Below, one piece after another: positions 53,456 through 62,131 of a stretch of 64,000 nt of DNA. Under the pieces are notes generated by a model. That model had not been told where the DNA came from, made no database searches, and saw only the letters and a program-made list of their open reading frames with translations. The translations under genes were made by a program, and so were the position numbers. The stretch comes from DASRDU01 sp046331565 (GTDB lineage: Bacteria > Acidobacteriota > Blastocatellia > RBC074). Where the stretch lies: the NCBI GenBank assembly GCA_046331565.1, contig JAXLQP010000003.1:1-64000 (forward strand), read 5' to 3'. Positions within the stretch are counted from its first letter, which is position 1, and each line of letters begins with the position of its first letter.

Positions 53456-54511
53456 TCAGGCTGTTTCCTGTGTCGCTGTTTCTGAAGGCTGACTGTCGGG
53501 GCTTTGCTGTTCCGCCATTTCCGCGCTGACGGGTTCCAGGTCTTCAATCGTGGCATTCAGGTCGGCTTCGGGCAGCGGTTCAGGTTCAACGAATTGCGGC
53601 GGCGGTTCTGACGGAAGGATCAATGGTTCTTCAACCGGTCGGCGTCGCTGATAAAAATCCAGTTCAGCCGCGTAATGCGTGATGCGCGTCCAGATGCGCG
53701 CCATCATTGCCATCTGTGCGAGCGCAAATGCCAGCAGCACCGTCACCATTGACGATTGCGTGATCCCGTTGCGCAACCACGCCAGCAGCGCAAACAGCGC
53801 CAGGCCCAGGAGCGCAATCAGCAGGTACAGCCCGCAAACACCCGCGAAGTGCTTCAGCGCAAAGCGCACGGCGCTGATCGCTTCACGAAACATCCGGCGG
53901 CGGTCGTTGACGACAGTGCTGATCTTTGCGTAATCAAAAATCAGATTGACCAGCCAGATCATCAGCACCAGCGCCAGTGTCGCAATCCACTGCCGCCTGG
54001 CAACCGGCTGATAAGCCGTCGCCTGCCGCTGCATCGCGCCGGACGGGCCGAGCAGCAGGTAAATGATATAGGCCAGCCCGTAAAAGATCAGCGACACCAG
54101 CAGCAGCCGGAAGAACCGCCCGAAATATGCGCCGCATCCTGCCCAGAATCGCCGCGCGCTGAATCGCTCGTCATTCGCCTTCAGCATTTCAATGATGCCG
54201 CCGGCAAAAAAAGTATTGAGCAGCACATAGCCGATGCCCATCACCAGCAGCAGCAACCCGACCTGCGCGGCGGCGGATTCGAGCGAAGCGCCCGTGAACT
54301 GCTGATTGACCGCATCAATGAACCACAGCACATCCAGTTTGTCGGCAAACATTCGCTGCGCTGCCAGCGTGTCACTGCTCGTGCGCGTGATGAGCCAGAA
54401 AATCGGCACCGCCACCGGCACAGTAAAAAGGATGCTCGCCACCAGCAGCAGCGTCATCATCTGCCACTGCCGAACAGACTGCCTGATCCCGCGCAGAAAT
54501 GAGCTGATCAT
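53456..54511 (-). CDS. Multi-pass membrane protein of unknown function
   Basis: A 351-residue protein with about six transmembrane helices (near residues 18-40, 85-105, 135-155, 175-195, 225-250 and 255-275). It has a cytoplasmic loop rich in Arg and a C-terminal acidic Pro/Glu-rich tail (PSEPPPQFVEPEPLPEADLN). No recognised active-site motif. It starts 12 bp after the stop of the M1 peptidase gene, so the two are likely cotranscribed. Function not assigned. Confidence 0.75.
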   Translation of the reverse strand: MISSFLRGIRQSVRQWQMMTLLLVASILFTVPVAVPIFWLITRTSSDTLAAQRMFADKLDVLWFIDAVNQQFTGASLESAAAQVGLLLLVMGIGYVLLNTFFAGGIIEMLKANDERFSARRFWAGCGAYFGRFFRLLLVSLIFYGLAYIIYLLLGPSGAMQRQATAYQPVARRQWIATLALVLMIWLVNLIFDYAKISTVVNDRRRMFREAISAVRFALKHFAGVCGLYLLIALLGLALFALLAWLRNGITQSSMVTVLLAFALAQMAMMARIWTRITHYAAELDFYQRRRPVEEPLILPSEPPPQFVEPEPLPEADLNATIEDLEPVSAEMAEQQSPDSQPSETATQETA

Positions 54512-54522
54512 GGTTGCCCTCC

Positions 54523-56694
54523 TTAACCGAGCGAGCTGATGGTTTGCAGCAGCGCCTGCAGCCAGAACATCGCGCCCGTGGTCCAGCGCACCGCCGCGCC
54601 CACACCTGACGCCATCGTGCGGCTGTTGTTGGTCAGATTTGCATCCAGCAGAACCTTCTGTTCAGGATCAACCTGCGCCATCTGCAGTTCGGAAGCGGTG
54701 AAGAATTTGAATTTCTTCCAGCGGTCTTTGACAGCCCAGCTTTCAGTCCATCGCTGGCCGGTTCTGCTGCTTTCAAGCTGATATTCGATGACGCCGTCGC
54801 GCACAGCCACAGGCCGGGCCGAAACGCGCGAACCGTCCTTGAAGGTGAAGAGCAGTTCCACCGGAAACCACGCTTCACCGACGCGGCGCACGTCAATTTC
54901 ATTATCGTAAGGAGCATTCCTGTTTTCTTCCGGCTGCTCCGGTTCCTTCACTTCAACGCGCTGACCATCCTTGTCATAAATTCCGGCGGCAGTGTCGGGC
55001 TGCGTGCTTTTCGTTTCGGCAACCTCGTAATCAAGCGTGTTTGTGCCTTTGACAAACTGATCAAAAAACCAGGTGAAATCCTGTCCCGTCACCTGATTGA
55101 CCACATCGAAATAATCCTGCGAAGTCGGATGGTTGTAACGCCACCGCTGCTGATAAGTGCGCATCACCCGCGCCATCAGGTCTTCGCCGAGGTATCGTTC
55201 CAGCGTGTTCAGCGTCAGGCCGGTGCGCGGGTATGAATTGATGCCGTAACTCTGAGCGTCATAATACTTCCACGCCGCTGTCAGAATCGGATCGTTGAAT
55301 TTGCCTTCCAGCGTGCCCAGGCGGTCTTCGTAAGGGTGCGGCACCTCGAATGGCAGATAAAAGAGCGGCACGCCCTGATAACGCATCGGAAAAACATCAG
55401 GCCCGTAAGCGACCTTCAGGACTCTGGCCGTTGAATAAGTATTGAAGCCTTCGTCCATCCACGACTCTTCAAACTCATTGCTGGCGACGAGGCCATACCA
55501 GAACTGATGACCGAATTCATGCACGATCACGGCTTCAGGGTTCTGGTCGCGGCCCGCCCACCACGAAGTCCCGGCGGTAATCAGCGTCGGGTATTCCATC
55601 CCGCCCGCGCCGTCGCCGTTGTAAGGCGGGTCAACGACGGTCAGCGTGTCGTAAGGATACTGGCCATACCATAATCCGAAATATTTGATGGCGTTGAAGG
55701 CTGCGCGAAAGTGCCGCTCCGTCTGGCTCTGATGTTCAGGCTGAATGAGCAGCGTGACCTCAACATCCTTCAGCCTGATCTGTTCGGCGGGCAGACCGAG
55801 GCGGCGCGACCATTCATTAATTTCAGCGGGCCTGACCCATTCATCGGCCCGGAATGGCCGCGTGACTTTGATGTATTTCGAGTCAGCCGTCCACGCAAAG
55901 TCATGCACATCGGCCTGGTAAAAATTGTACGTCACCGTGCCGTCCGAACTCGCACGTTCTGATTTCAGCTTGCCGGTCGCGCCCACCTTGTCCCTGTATG
56001 CTGCGGGAACCGTCAGGCTGACATCGTAAACGCCGAAATCAGCATAAAACTCGCTGTTCGCGTGAAACTGATGACAGTTCCATCCGGCCACCTGGCGGCG
56101 ACGTTCACCGACCGCTTCCCACACGCCGATTTTCGGGAACCACTGCGCGACCATCGCAAACGATCCCCAGTACCCGGTGCGCGCATAAACGCGCGGCAGT
56201 CGCGCAGTAAATGAAATGTCGAGCGTGATTTTTTCGCCCGGTTTCACAGGCCGACTGAGCGGCACGCTGATCACCGTCCGGTCATCAGCGTTGTCATCAT
56301 CGGGATGAATGAAGGTGATCTTTTTCGTCAGGTCTTCGCCCGCAAGTTTCATCGAGCTGACATCAATCCAGCCCCACTCGCCCGGCGCGAATGTGTCACC
56401 GCGAAGCTGCCCGCCCGATTCGCGGAAGAACGTGCTTTTCTCGTTTTTGAAGGCGTTGAGGTAAAGGTGAAACTGTAGTTCGCTGATCGTGTCAGGCGAA
56501 TCATTGAGCCAGGTGAGCTGTTCCTGCGCCTCAATATTTGTCGGATGCTGTTTGTCGTCGAGTTTCAGGCGGGCATCAATTTTGTACCAGACCACCGGCT
56601 TTGCCACCGGATCAGCCCTGCTCTGAACAATCAAAAGGAAGGCACAGACAGACAGGAGAAACAAGCGCAGCGAAGCTCTGACGGGGCTGGTCAT
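54523..56694 (-). CDS. M1 family zinc metallopeptidase (aminopeptidase)
   Basis: A 723-residue exported peptidase with a signal peptide (LFLLSVCAFLLIVQSRA). The zinc site is HEFGH (His392, Glu393, His396), with the third ligand Glu in NEFEESWMDEG about 19-20 residues later. The exopeptidase motif is GGMEYPTLITA (GxMEN variant GGMEY). The N-terminal saddle domain and the C-terminal helical end are both present. It lies upstream of a membrane protein gene, probably in one operon. A hydrophobic C-terminal end (AVRWTTGAMFWLQALLQTI) may anchor it. Periplasmic or outer-membrane peptide turnover is likely. Confidence 0.94.
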   Translation of the reverse strand: MTSPVRASLRLFLLSVCAFLLIVQSRADPVAKPVVWYKIDARLKLDDKQHPTNIEAQEQLTWLNDSPDTISELQFHLYLNAFKNEKSTFFRESGGQLRGDTFAPGEWGWIDVSSMKLAGEDLTKKITFIHPDDDNADDRTVISVPLSRPVKPGEKITLDISFTARLPRVYARTGYWGSFAMVAQWFPKIGVWEAVGERRRQVAGWNCHQFHANSEFYADFGVYDVSLTVPAAYRDKVGATGKLKSERASSDGTVTYNFYQADVHDFAWTADSKYIKVTRPFRADEWVRPAEINEWSRRLGLPAEQIRLKDVEVTLLIQPEHQSQTERHFRAAFNAIKYFGLWYGQYPYDTLTVVDPPYNGDGAGGMEYPTLITAGTSWWAGRDQNPEAVIVHEFGHQFWYGLVASNEFEESWMDEGFNTYSTARVLKVAYGPDVFPMRYQGVPLFYLPFEVPHPYEDRLGTLEGKFNDPILTAAWKYYDAQSYGINSYPRTGLTLNTLERYLGEDLMARVMRTYQQRWRYNHPTSQDYFDVVNQVTGQDFTWFFDQFVKGTNTLDYEVAETKSTQPDTAAGIYDKDGQRVEVKEPEQPEENRNAPYDNEIDVRRVGEAWFPVELLFTFKDGSRVSARPVAVRDGVIEYQLESSRTGQRWTESWAVKDRWKKFKFFTASELQMAQVDPEQKVLLDANLTNNSRTMASGVGAAVRWTTGAMFWLQALLQTISSLG

Positions 56695-56772
56695 AAGCGA
56701 ACCTCCGCAAATTCCGTGATGGCAGGATTACCATATTCGACTCACACCGGTAATGAAGCCTCAGACCTGGTG

Positions 56773-56797
56773 TGCAACAAGCTGCCAGCTTGTTGCA
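56773..56797. repeat. 25-bp perfect palindrome
   Basis: TGCAACAAGCTG, one C, then the exact complement CAGCTTGTTGCA. It lies between the M1 peptidase start and the stop of the oxidoreductase gene on the same strand. It could be a regulator site or a transcript-end hairpin; no T run follows. Confidence 0.75.
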
Positions 56798-56852
56798 TAT
56801 TTTCCGGCATCATTGTGGAGTCTGATTTACAGGTTCTGCGCACCGCAACTGA

Positions 56853-58226
56853 TTACGCCTCAATCAACCGCCAGGGCGCGCGGTACTCGCGGGTCAGCCA
56901 TTTTGAAGCTTCGGCGTCACCGATGATCTTTTCGTTCTGCCCGTCCCATTTGATCTTGCGTCCGGTGCGCAAGGCGATGTTGCCGAGGTGCGGCGCGGCG
57001 GTCGAGCGATGGCCGATCTCGACATCTGAAATCGGGTGCGCGCGCGACTTGACGCAATCCAGAAAGTTGCGAACGTGCTGAAAGTGTGACGGGTCGCCGC
57101 GCTGCACGCTCATCCTTGCCGCAGCGGTGCGCGCCGTAAACAGATCGTCGCGTTTTTTGCCGTCGTATTCCGGAAAGATTTCAAAGCCGCCGCGATCCAC
57201 AAACATTGTCGCGTCCGTGCCGTAAAACAGAATGCCGTATCCCCACCGCCCGTCCTGCGGACGACTGTTGAGAATGCGGTTTTCATAAGTCATCACGAAG
57301 CCCGGATATTCAAAGGTGACGTGCAGCGTGTCGGGCGTTTCGCGGTTGTCGGCAATGAAGTATTTGCCGCCCGAAGCTGAAACCGCCGTCGGCGCGTCAA
57401 CATTCATCGCCCAGTGAACGATGTCAATCAGGTGCGTGCCCCAGTCAGTGATCTTGCCGCCCGAATAGTCCCAGAACCAGCGGAAGTTTTCGAGAAAGCG
57501 ATTCTGATTGAATGGCGCTTTGGGCGCGGGGCCGAGATAAAAATCCCAGTCGAGTCCCGTCGGCGGATTTTCATTCGGCGGATTGCCGATGCCGCGCGGG
57601 TATTCGTCATCATAATTCCACGTATGCACGCGCGTGATTCTGCCGAGTCTGCCCGCCTGCACGATTTCGACGGCTTTCTGAAAGTGGCGCGCTGAACGCT
57701 GCTGCGTGCCGACCTGAATGACGCGGTTGTGTTTGCGCGCCGCGTCAACCATCCGGCGACCTTCGACGATTGAAAGCGCGAGCGGCTTTTCAACGTACAC
57801 ATCCTTGCCCGCCTGGCAGGCCATAATCGTCGGCAGCGCGTGCCAGTGATCGGGTGTGGCGACGATCACCGCGTCAATGCTTTTGTCTTCGAGCAGGCGG
57901 CGAAAATCCTTGTGCTTCGGCGTCTTTTCCGCATCCAGTCTGAGCGTCTGATTAGCGAGCGTGTTTTTGATGCTGCCATCATAAACATCGCACAGCGCGA
58001 CGATCTGCGCGTCAGGCTGCTTCGCAAAATCCGAAGCGTCCCAGTTGGCCTGCCCGCCGCAACCGATCACGCCCACGCGCACGCGTTCATTAGCGCCGAT
58101 GATGCCGTATTCACCAGTGCTGACCGCAGGCGCGCCGGTGATTTCATCGGCGGCGGCATTGACGGAGTTTCCAGCCAGACCACTGGCAGCAACGATTGAG
58201 GTTTTGATGAAGTCTCTGCGTTCCAT
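56853..58226 (-). CDS. TAT-exported Gfo/Idh/MocA family oxidoreductase
   Basis: A 457-residue dehydrogenase-like enzyme. The N-terminus MERRDFIKTSIVAASGLAG is a twin-arginine signal. The Rossmann part has VRVGVIGCGGQANWDASDFA, VIVATPDHWHALPTIMAC and GKDVYVEKPLALS with the catalytic Lys. The C-terminal domain has DWGTHLIDIVHWAMN with the active-site His. Periplasmic members in Planctomycetota and Acidobacteriota act on glycans or glycosides, but no substrate is proven here. It is followed by Uma2, ThuA and isomerase genes, all on the minus strand, which suggests a sugar-derivative pathway. Confidence 0.93.
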   Translation of the reverse strand: MERRDFIKTSIVAASGLAGNSVNAAADEITGAPAVSTGEYGIIGANERVRVGVIGCGGQANWDASDFAKQPDAQIVALCDVYDGSIKNTLANQTLRLDAEKTPKHKDFRRLLEDKSIDAVIVATPDHWHALPTIMACQAGKDVYVEKPLALSIVEGRRMVDAARKHNRVIQVGTQQRSARHFQKAVEIVQAGRLGRITRVHTWNYDDEYPRGIGNPPNENPPTGLDWDFYLGPAPKAPFNQNRFLENFRWFWDYSGGKITDWGTHLIDIVHWAMNVDAPTAVSASGGKYFIADNRETPDTLHVTFEYPGFVMTYENRILNSRPQDGRWGYGILFYGTDATMFVDRGGFEIFPEYDGKKRDDLFTARTAAARMSVQRGDPSHFQHVRNFLDCVKSRAHPISDVEIGHRSTAAPHLGNIALRTGRKIKWDGQNEKIIGDAEASKWLTREYRAPWRLIEA

Positions 58227-58249
58227 AGTTTTTCGATCTGACTTGCGGG

Positions 58250-58879
58250 TTACCGGCTCAGCGGATTTGTGATGGCATTGAGTGACGGAAACTCGATGCG
58301 GTCATAGACGTTCGCCAGTTTGAGTTTGCATTTGATTGAGGCGATGACGAGGCTGCCGGTCAGTTTCGTTTCAATGACCACTTCCCAGCGGCCACGCGGC
58401 TTGCGCATGAAATGCTGAATGTGCGGACGCTGCTGCGAAACCAGCAGGTAATCCGTCAGCGATTTGTTCTGCGCGTACTTCTCAAATTTCTCTTCGTGAT
58501 CGTAACGCGACGTGGACACCTCAATAATGACTTTCGGATTGACGATCACATCCCTGTGCTGATCGTGAAAGGCAGGTTTGCCGCAGACGACCAGCACATC
58601 AGGATAGGCAAACAGGCCCTTCGTACTTTTGCCCGGCGCCAGTTCAGCGCGAACCTTCATGTTTGGCGAAAAGACTATGCAGGGTCTGCCGCGGAACTGA
58701 ATATTCAGTTCCGCATTGATGTTTGAGCAGATGATGCTGTGATTCGGGCTTTCGCCCGACATTGCGTAAACCAGCCCATCCAGCCATTCGTGCCGCTCGA
58801 AGGCTTCGCGCTCCTGAGCCAGATACGCTTCAGGCGTGACGAGCAGTTGCGATTCCAGTTTTGATTTCGGCAGGCTCAT
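58250..58879 (-). CDS. Uma2 family (DUF820) endonuclease-like protein
   Basis: A 209-residue protein of the Uma2/DUF820 family, a PD-(D/E)XK fold. The family-specific pieces are ERHEWLDGLVYAMSGESPNH, FSPNMKVRAEL, YPDVLVVCG and VNPKVIIEVSTSRYDHEEKFEKY, which together hold the Asp and Glu-X-Ser positions. The function of this family is not known; copies are abundant in cyanobacteria and Acidobacteriota. It starts at an ATG close to the ThuA gene stop (10 bp) and may be cotranscribed without being functionally linked. Confidence 0.9.
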   Translation of the reverse strand: MSLPKSKLESQLLVTPEAYLAQEREAFERHEWLDGLVYAMSGESPNHSIICSNINAELNIQFRGRPCIVFSPNMKVRAELAPGKSTKGLFAYPDVLVVCGKPAFHDQHRDVIVNPKVIIEVSTSRYDHEEKFEKYAQNKSLTDYLLVSQQRPHIQHFMRKPRGRWEVVIETKLTGSLVIASIKCKLKLANVYDRIEFPSLNAITNPLSR

Positions 58880-58888
58880 CTGATGGCC

Positions 58889-59722
58889 TTACTTCATCTG
58901 CCCGGTGCCCCATTTGATCGCGTTGACGATCATCGTCTGATACCAGTCGGTCGTCCACACGTCAGGACGATGGCCCATCGCGTTGTACATCACTTTGCCC
59001 TTGCCGTAATCGTGCCACCACACGAGCGGAAAGTCTTTGGCTTCGACGCCCGGCCTCGTCATATCGGTCTTTGTCTGATCCAGACTGACGAGAACGTGCG
59101 TTTTGTCGCGGCCAATGAAGTCCTTGATCTGATAAATCTCTTCCTTCATCGTCCAGCCGTCGGGCAGATGGCGCGTGACCGGATGCGACTTGTCTTCGGT
59201 TTTGATTGTGACTTCGATGTTTTCAGTCCAGGGATGCTTGTTGAAATAACCGCCGATCATCTGCCCGTACTCAGGCCACTTGTAAAAGGTGTCGGTCGCG
59301 CTGTGCAGGCCGAGAAAGAATTTGCCTGACTTGACGAAGTTGAGCAGCGCGGTTTCCTGTTCGGCTGAAAGCGGCAGTTCGCCGGTCGTATAAAAAACGA
59401 TGGCGTCGTAATTTTTCAGGTTGTCGGGCGTGATGTATTTCTCAGCCATCTGCGTCAGCGTCACATCGAATCCGTGCTGCGCGCCCAGGTTTTCCAGAAT
59501 CCCTTCCGACTGATGCAGCGAGGCGTGACGAAAGCCCTTCGATTCGGTGACGTAAAGCACTTTCAGTTTCTTTTGCGGCGCGGCGCTGACCGGAGCAGCT
59601 TCAGCGCGGCTGACTGTGTTTACATCCACACAGGCGCAACCCGGCGCTGCCAGCCACACGGCGCTGAGCAGCAGCGCCACGACACTCGACATCCAGCACA
59701 AACCTTTCAGTCTTTTCTTCAT
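58889..59722 (-). CDS. ThuA domain lipoprotein
   Basis: A 277-residue protein. The N-terminus has a lipoprotein-type signal (VALLLSAVWLAAPGC, lipobox APGC at about residues 26-29). The rest is a ThuA-like glutamine-amidotransferase-fold domain: LKVLYVTESKGFRHASLHQSE, YDAIVFYTTGELPLSAEQ, SGKFFLGLHSATDTFY and LVWWHDYGKGKVMYNAMGHR. ThuA proteins are linked to trehalose and other disaccharide use through 3-keto sugars. With the oxidoreductases and isomerase nearby this supports a 3-keto-glycoside type pathway, by inference. Attached to the outer or inner membrane. Confidence 0.9.
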   Translation of the reverse strand: MKKRLKGLCWMSSVVALLLSAVWLAAPGCACVDVNTVSRAEAAPVSAAPQKKLKVLYVTESKGFRHASLHQSEGILENLGAQHGFDVTLTQMAEKYITPDNLKNYDAIVFYTTGELPLSAEQETALLNFVKSGKFFLGLHSATDTFYKWPEYGQMIGGYFNKHPWTENIEVTIKTEDKSHPVTRHLPDGWTMKEEIYQIKDFIGRDKTHVLVSLDQTKTDMTRPGVEAKDFPLVWWHDYGKGKVMYNAMGHRPDVWTTDWYQTMIVNAIKWGTGQMK

Positions 59723-59771
59723 TGTGATCCTTTTATCAGATGGTCAGAAAGTGCAATGCAATAACCTGCGC

Positions 59772-59925
59772 TTTTCCACGAAGCCACACGAAGCAGCACG
59801 AAGAGTTTTTGACAGGATTTACATGATGATCAGGATGAGACAGCTTTATCAGCGATGTAATCCTGCTGATCCTGTGAATCCTGTCTGATGTTTCTTCGTG
59901 TTTTCTTCGTGTGGCTTCGTGGATA
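59772..59925. repeat. 154-bp foldback, family A copy 2
   Basis: TTTTCCACGAAGCCACACGA at 59772 opens the element and the complement (GTGTGGCTTCGTGGA) closes it. Arms match imperfectly. The outer ends are the same as those of 39425-39579, so these are two members of one dispersed family. Located between the isomerase stop and the ThuA start. Confidence 0.82.
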
Positions 59926-59941
59926 AAAAAATCCTTCCGGT

Positions 59942-61183
59942 TTATGACCGGTAAGCCTGGCGACCGATGCCCTGCACCGGAATGCCCTGGGCTGCGAGAA
60001 CTTCGTTTTGCAGCGCATACATGCAGGCCGCCGCCTCATCAATCCGGCGCGTGAAGGCAATCGAACCCTGAAGGATTGGTTTGAGTTTCTCCTTGTCCTG
60101 AATGCGCGCCTTCGGATATTCGTGTTCGACAATCAGGAAGGTGTTCTCAACATCAAGCTGCAACAGTTCGCGCGCCGCCAGTTGATGATCGAGCCAGTCC
60201 ACCGTGCGGTTTTGCAGATAAGCCAGCGGATCGTGCTTTGCTGTGCCGGGCAATTCGTGCTCGCACAGCACGACCTGTTTTTTCCAGGCATTCAGATGAT
60301 CCACCACGTTCGGTGAAGGTTTGCCGTCAATCATATCGCCGCGCTCGACGGTCTGGCCGCCGTAACCCCACGCTGAAACACCCTTCGCGTCAACGACCTG
60401 GCCTTTGACGTGGAAGCCGCCGATCAGGAAGTTGTAGCCTTCGTCCTTCAGATACTGAAACAGCGAGCGCGTGTCCTGGCCCATCAGAATCGCGTGCGAC
60501 GGGTCGTAATGAATCCGGAACTGATCGCCGACGCCGTGCTTTTCACAAATCCGGTGCAGGGCAATCCAGGTGCCTGGCGTGTAGGCAATGTTGTTGTGCC
60601 AGTTGTCGCCCGGAACCCAGCCCGGCATCGGACACTGCTCGATGCGATAAACCAGGCCACGCTCCTTTGCGGCCTTGAGCAGCGGAATGAAATGCTCTTC
60701 AAAGTCGAGCAGGTTCTGATCCATGTTCGACTGCTGATTGCGCCCGACGAAACCGCAGACTGCCGTGACATCAAGCTCAACCGCCGCATCCATCGCGCGG
60801 AGCATAAAGTCATGCTTTTTCTGCCGCAGCGCCGGATCGTGATGCAGCATGTTGTCGAAGTAACCGACTTCGGAAATGCCGACTTTGTATTCCTGCAAAC
60901 AGGCGCGGACGCGGCGGGCGCGGTCTTTCGTAAAGGGCTGGCGCAGGTCGAGGTGATTGGCCGTCGGGTCAAGCATCGCTTCTGCGGGAATGTCAGCTTC
61001 AGACGGATGCAGTGCGGAACCAAGCTGGATGTAATTGACGCCGAGTTCGCTGGCAAACTGCACCCATTCCTCAATCGCCAGATCGGGGTCAGGATCGCGT
61101 TTTTCGCGTGGCGTGAGTTCCTGCAATGCGGCGGTCAGGACACCGACCTTCATAAATTTCGGCTCGAATGCTGTAACTGACAT
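59942..61183 (-). CDS. Sugar phosphate isomerase/epimerase family protein
   Basis: A 413-residue TIM-barrel protein of the xylose isomerase-like/AP endonuclease 2 superfamily. The start is placed at the ATG giving MSVTAFEP, because GAGGAGG lies just upstream. Motifs: ELGVNYIQLGSALHPSE near the first strands, VCGFVGRNQQSNMDQNLLD, IEQCPMPGW, HYDPSHAILMGQD (metal-ligand His and Asp), GGFHVKGQVV and LIVEHEYPKAR. It has the metal-binding pattern of sugar isomerases or epimerases. The ThuA/MocA context suggests action on keto or amino sugar derivatives; this is inference. Confidence 0.92.
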   Translation of the reverse strand: MSVTAFEPKFMKVGVLTAALQELTPREKRDPDPDLAIEEWVQFASELGVNYIQLGSALHPSEADIPAEAMLDPTANHLDLRQPFTKDRARRVRACLQEYKVGISEVGYFDNMLHHDPALRQKKHDFMLRAMDAAVELDVTAVCGFVGRNQQSNMDQNLLDFEEHFIPLLKAAKERGLVYRIEQCPMPGWVPGDNWHNNIAYTPGTWIALHRICEKHGVGDQFRIHYDPSHAILMGQDTRSLFQYLKDEGYNFLIGGFHVKGQVVDAKGVSAWGYGGQTVERGDMIDGKPSPNVVDHLNAWKKQVVLCEHELPGTAKHDPLAYLQNRTVDWLDHQLAARELLQLDVENTFLIVEHEYPKARIQDKEKLKPILQGSIAFTRRIDEAAACMYALQNEVLAAQGIPVQGIGRQAYRS

Positions 61184-61493
61184 GGCTTGTGCCTCCTCGG
61201 ATGATGCTGCTGATTCAGCCGCGCTGCCGCTGCCGAATCGGACGTGATTTGAATTAAGATAAGGTTTGAATTGCTGCTGACTCTTTGCGAACAACAGGAA
61301 TGCATTACGACGTGCGAGTGTGCCTGACGCGCTGAGAAAGTGTCAAGGTATGCCTGGACTAACCAATTTTGGTTTTCAAATTCGGATTTCAAATCACAAG
61401 GCAAAGCGGCACCAGGCTGCCGCACTCCACACGCTGCCGCGATTCCGTTGGGCTGAATCTTACTGAAAACTGTTGTCACCGGAGGAAACCAGA
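61184..61493. other. Divergent intergenic region
   Basis: About 310 bp between the isomerase (minus) and thioesterase (plus) genes; it should contain both promoters. I see A/T-rich stretches near 61245-61275 but no box pair that I would defend, and no repeat or RNA gene. Confidence 0.5.
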
Positions 61494-61922
61494 ATGCCGC
61501 AGATGACTGCTGCTGAACTCGAAAGCTTTCTGACCACACACTTCCCGCAGGTCGGGGATTTTCTCTTCAAAATCGAACGGGTCGAGGACAAGGCGGTGCG
61601 GGTGCGGCTGCCGTTTCACGAAATGCACCTGCGGCCCGGCGGCACGATTTCAGGCCCGGCATTGATGACGCTGGCTGACACGGCAATGTACGTGCTGGTG
61701 CTGGCGCAGATCGGCCCTGTGGCTTTGGCGGTGACGACGAATCTCAACATCAACTTTCTGCGCAAACCGGCGCAGCGCGATGTTCTGGCCGAAGCGCGGC
61801 TGCTCAAGCTCGGTTCGCGGCTGGCCGTGGGCGAAGTGGCGATGTTTTCTGAAGGCGATGCTGAACCGGTCGCCCACGCCACGCTGACCTATTCGATCCC
61901 GCCCCGCCGGAATGAGGCGTAA
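61494..61922 (+). CDS. PaaI-type hotdog thioesterase
   Basis: A 142-residue single-hotdog-fold protein. The helix-strand signature is MHLRPGGTISGPALMTLADTAMY, with the catalytic-region Gly and Asp. VTTNLNINFLRKPAQRDVLAEARLLKLG follows. Members hydrolyse acyl-CoA or aryl-CoA thioesters. Start at the ATG preceded by GGAGGAAACCAGA. The acyl substrate is not identifiable; the enoyl-CoA hydratase and dehydrogenase genes in this window are distant. Confidence 0.9.
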   Translation: MPQMTAAELESFLTTHFPQVGDFLFKIERVEDKAVRVRLPFHEMHLRPGGTISGPALMTLADTAMYVLVLAQIGPVALAVTTNLNINFLRKPAQRDVLAEARLLKLGSRLAVGEVAMFSEGDAEPVAHATLTYSIPPRRNEA

Positions 61923-62131
61923 CTCATTCCGGCTCCCAATTTCATGACAATCTTTACAATTTGATGAAGAAAAGTCGCGGCGACCGATTTGATGCAGGAA
62001 GCTGCGGCGCGCTTCGTTCAGAAGGGTGATTGTGCGCGGGCAGAAGCGATGGTTATAATGGCCGAACCGTCGCTGGTTGCAGAAAATTCAAGACCGCCCC
62101 AATTGATGACAGCAGGCAGGAGTCCTTGCTC

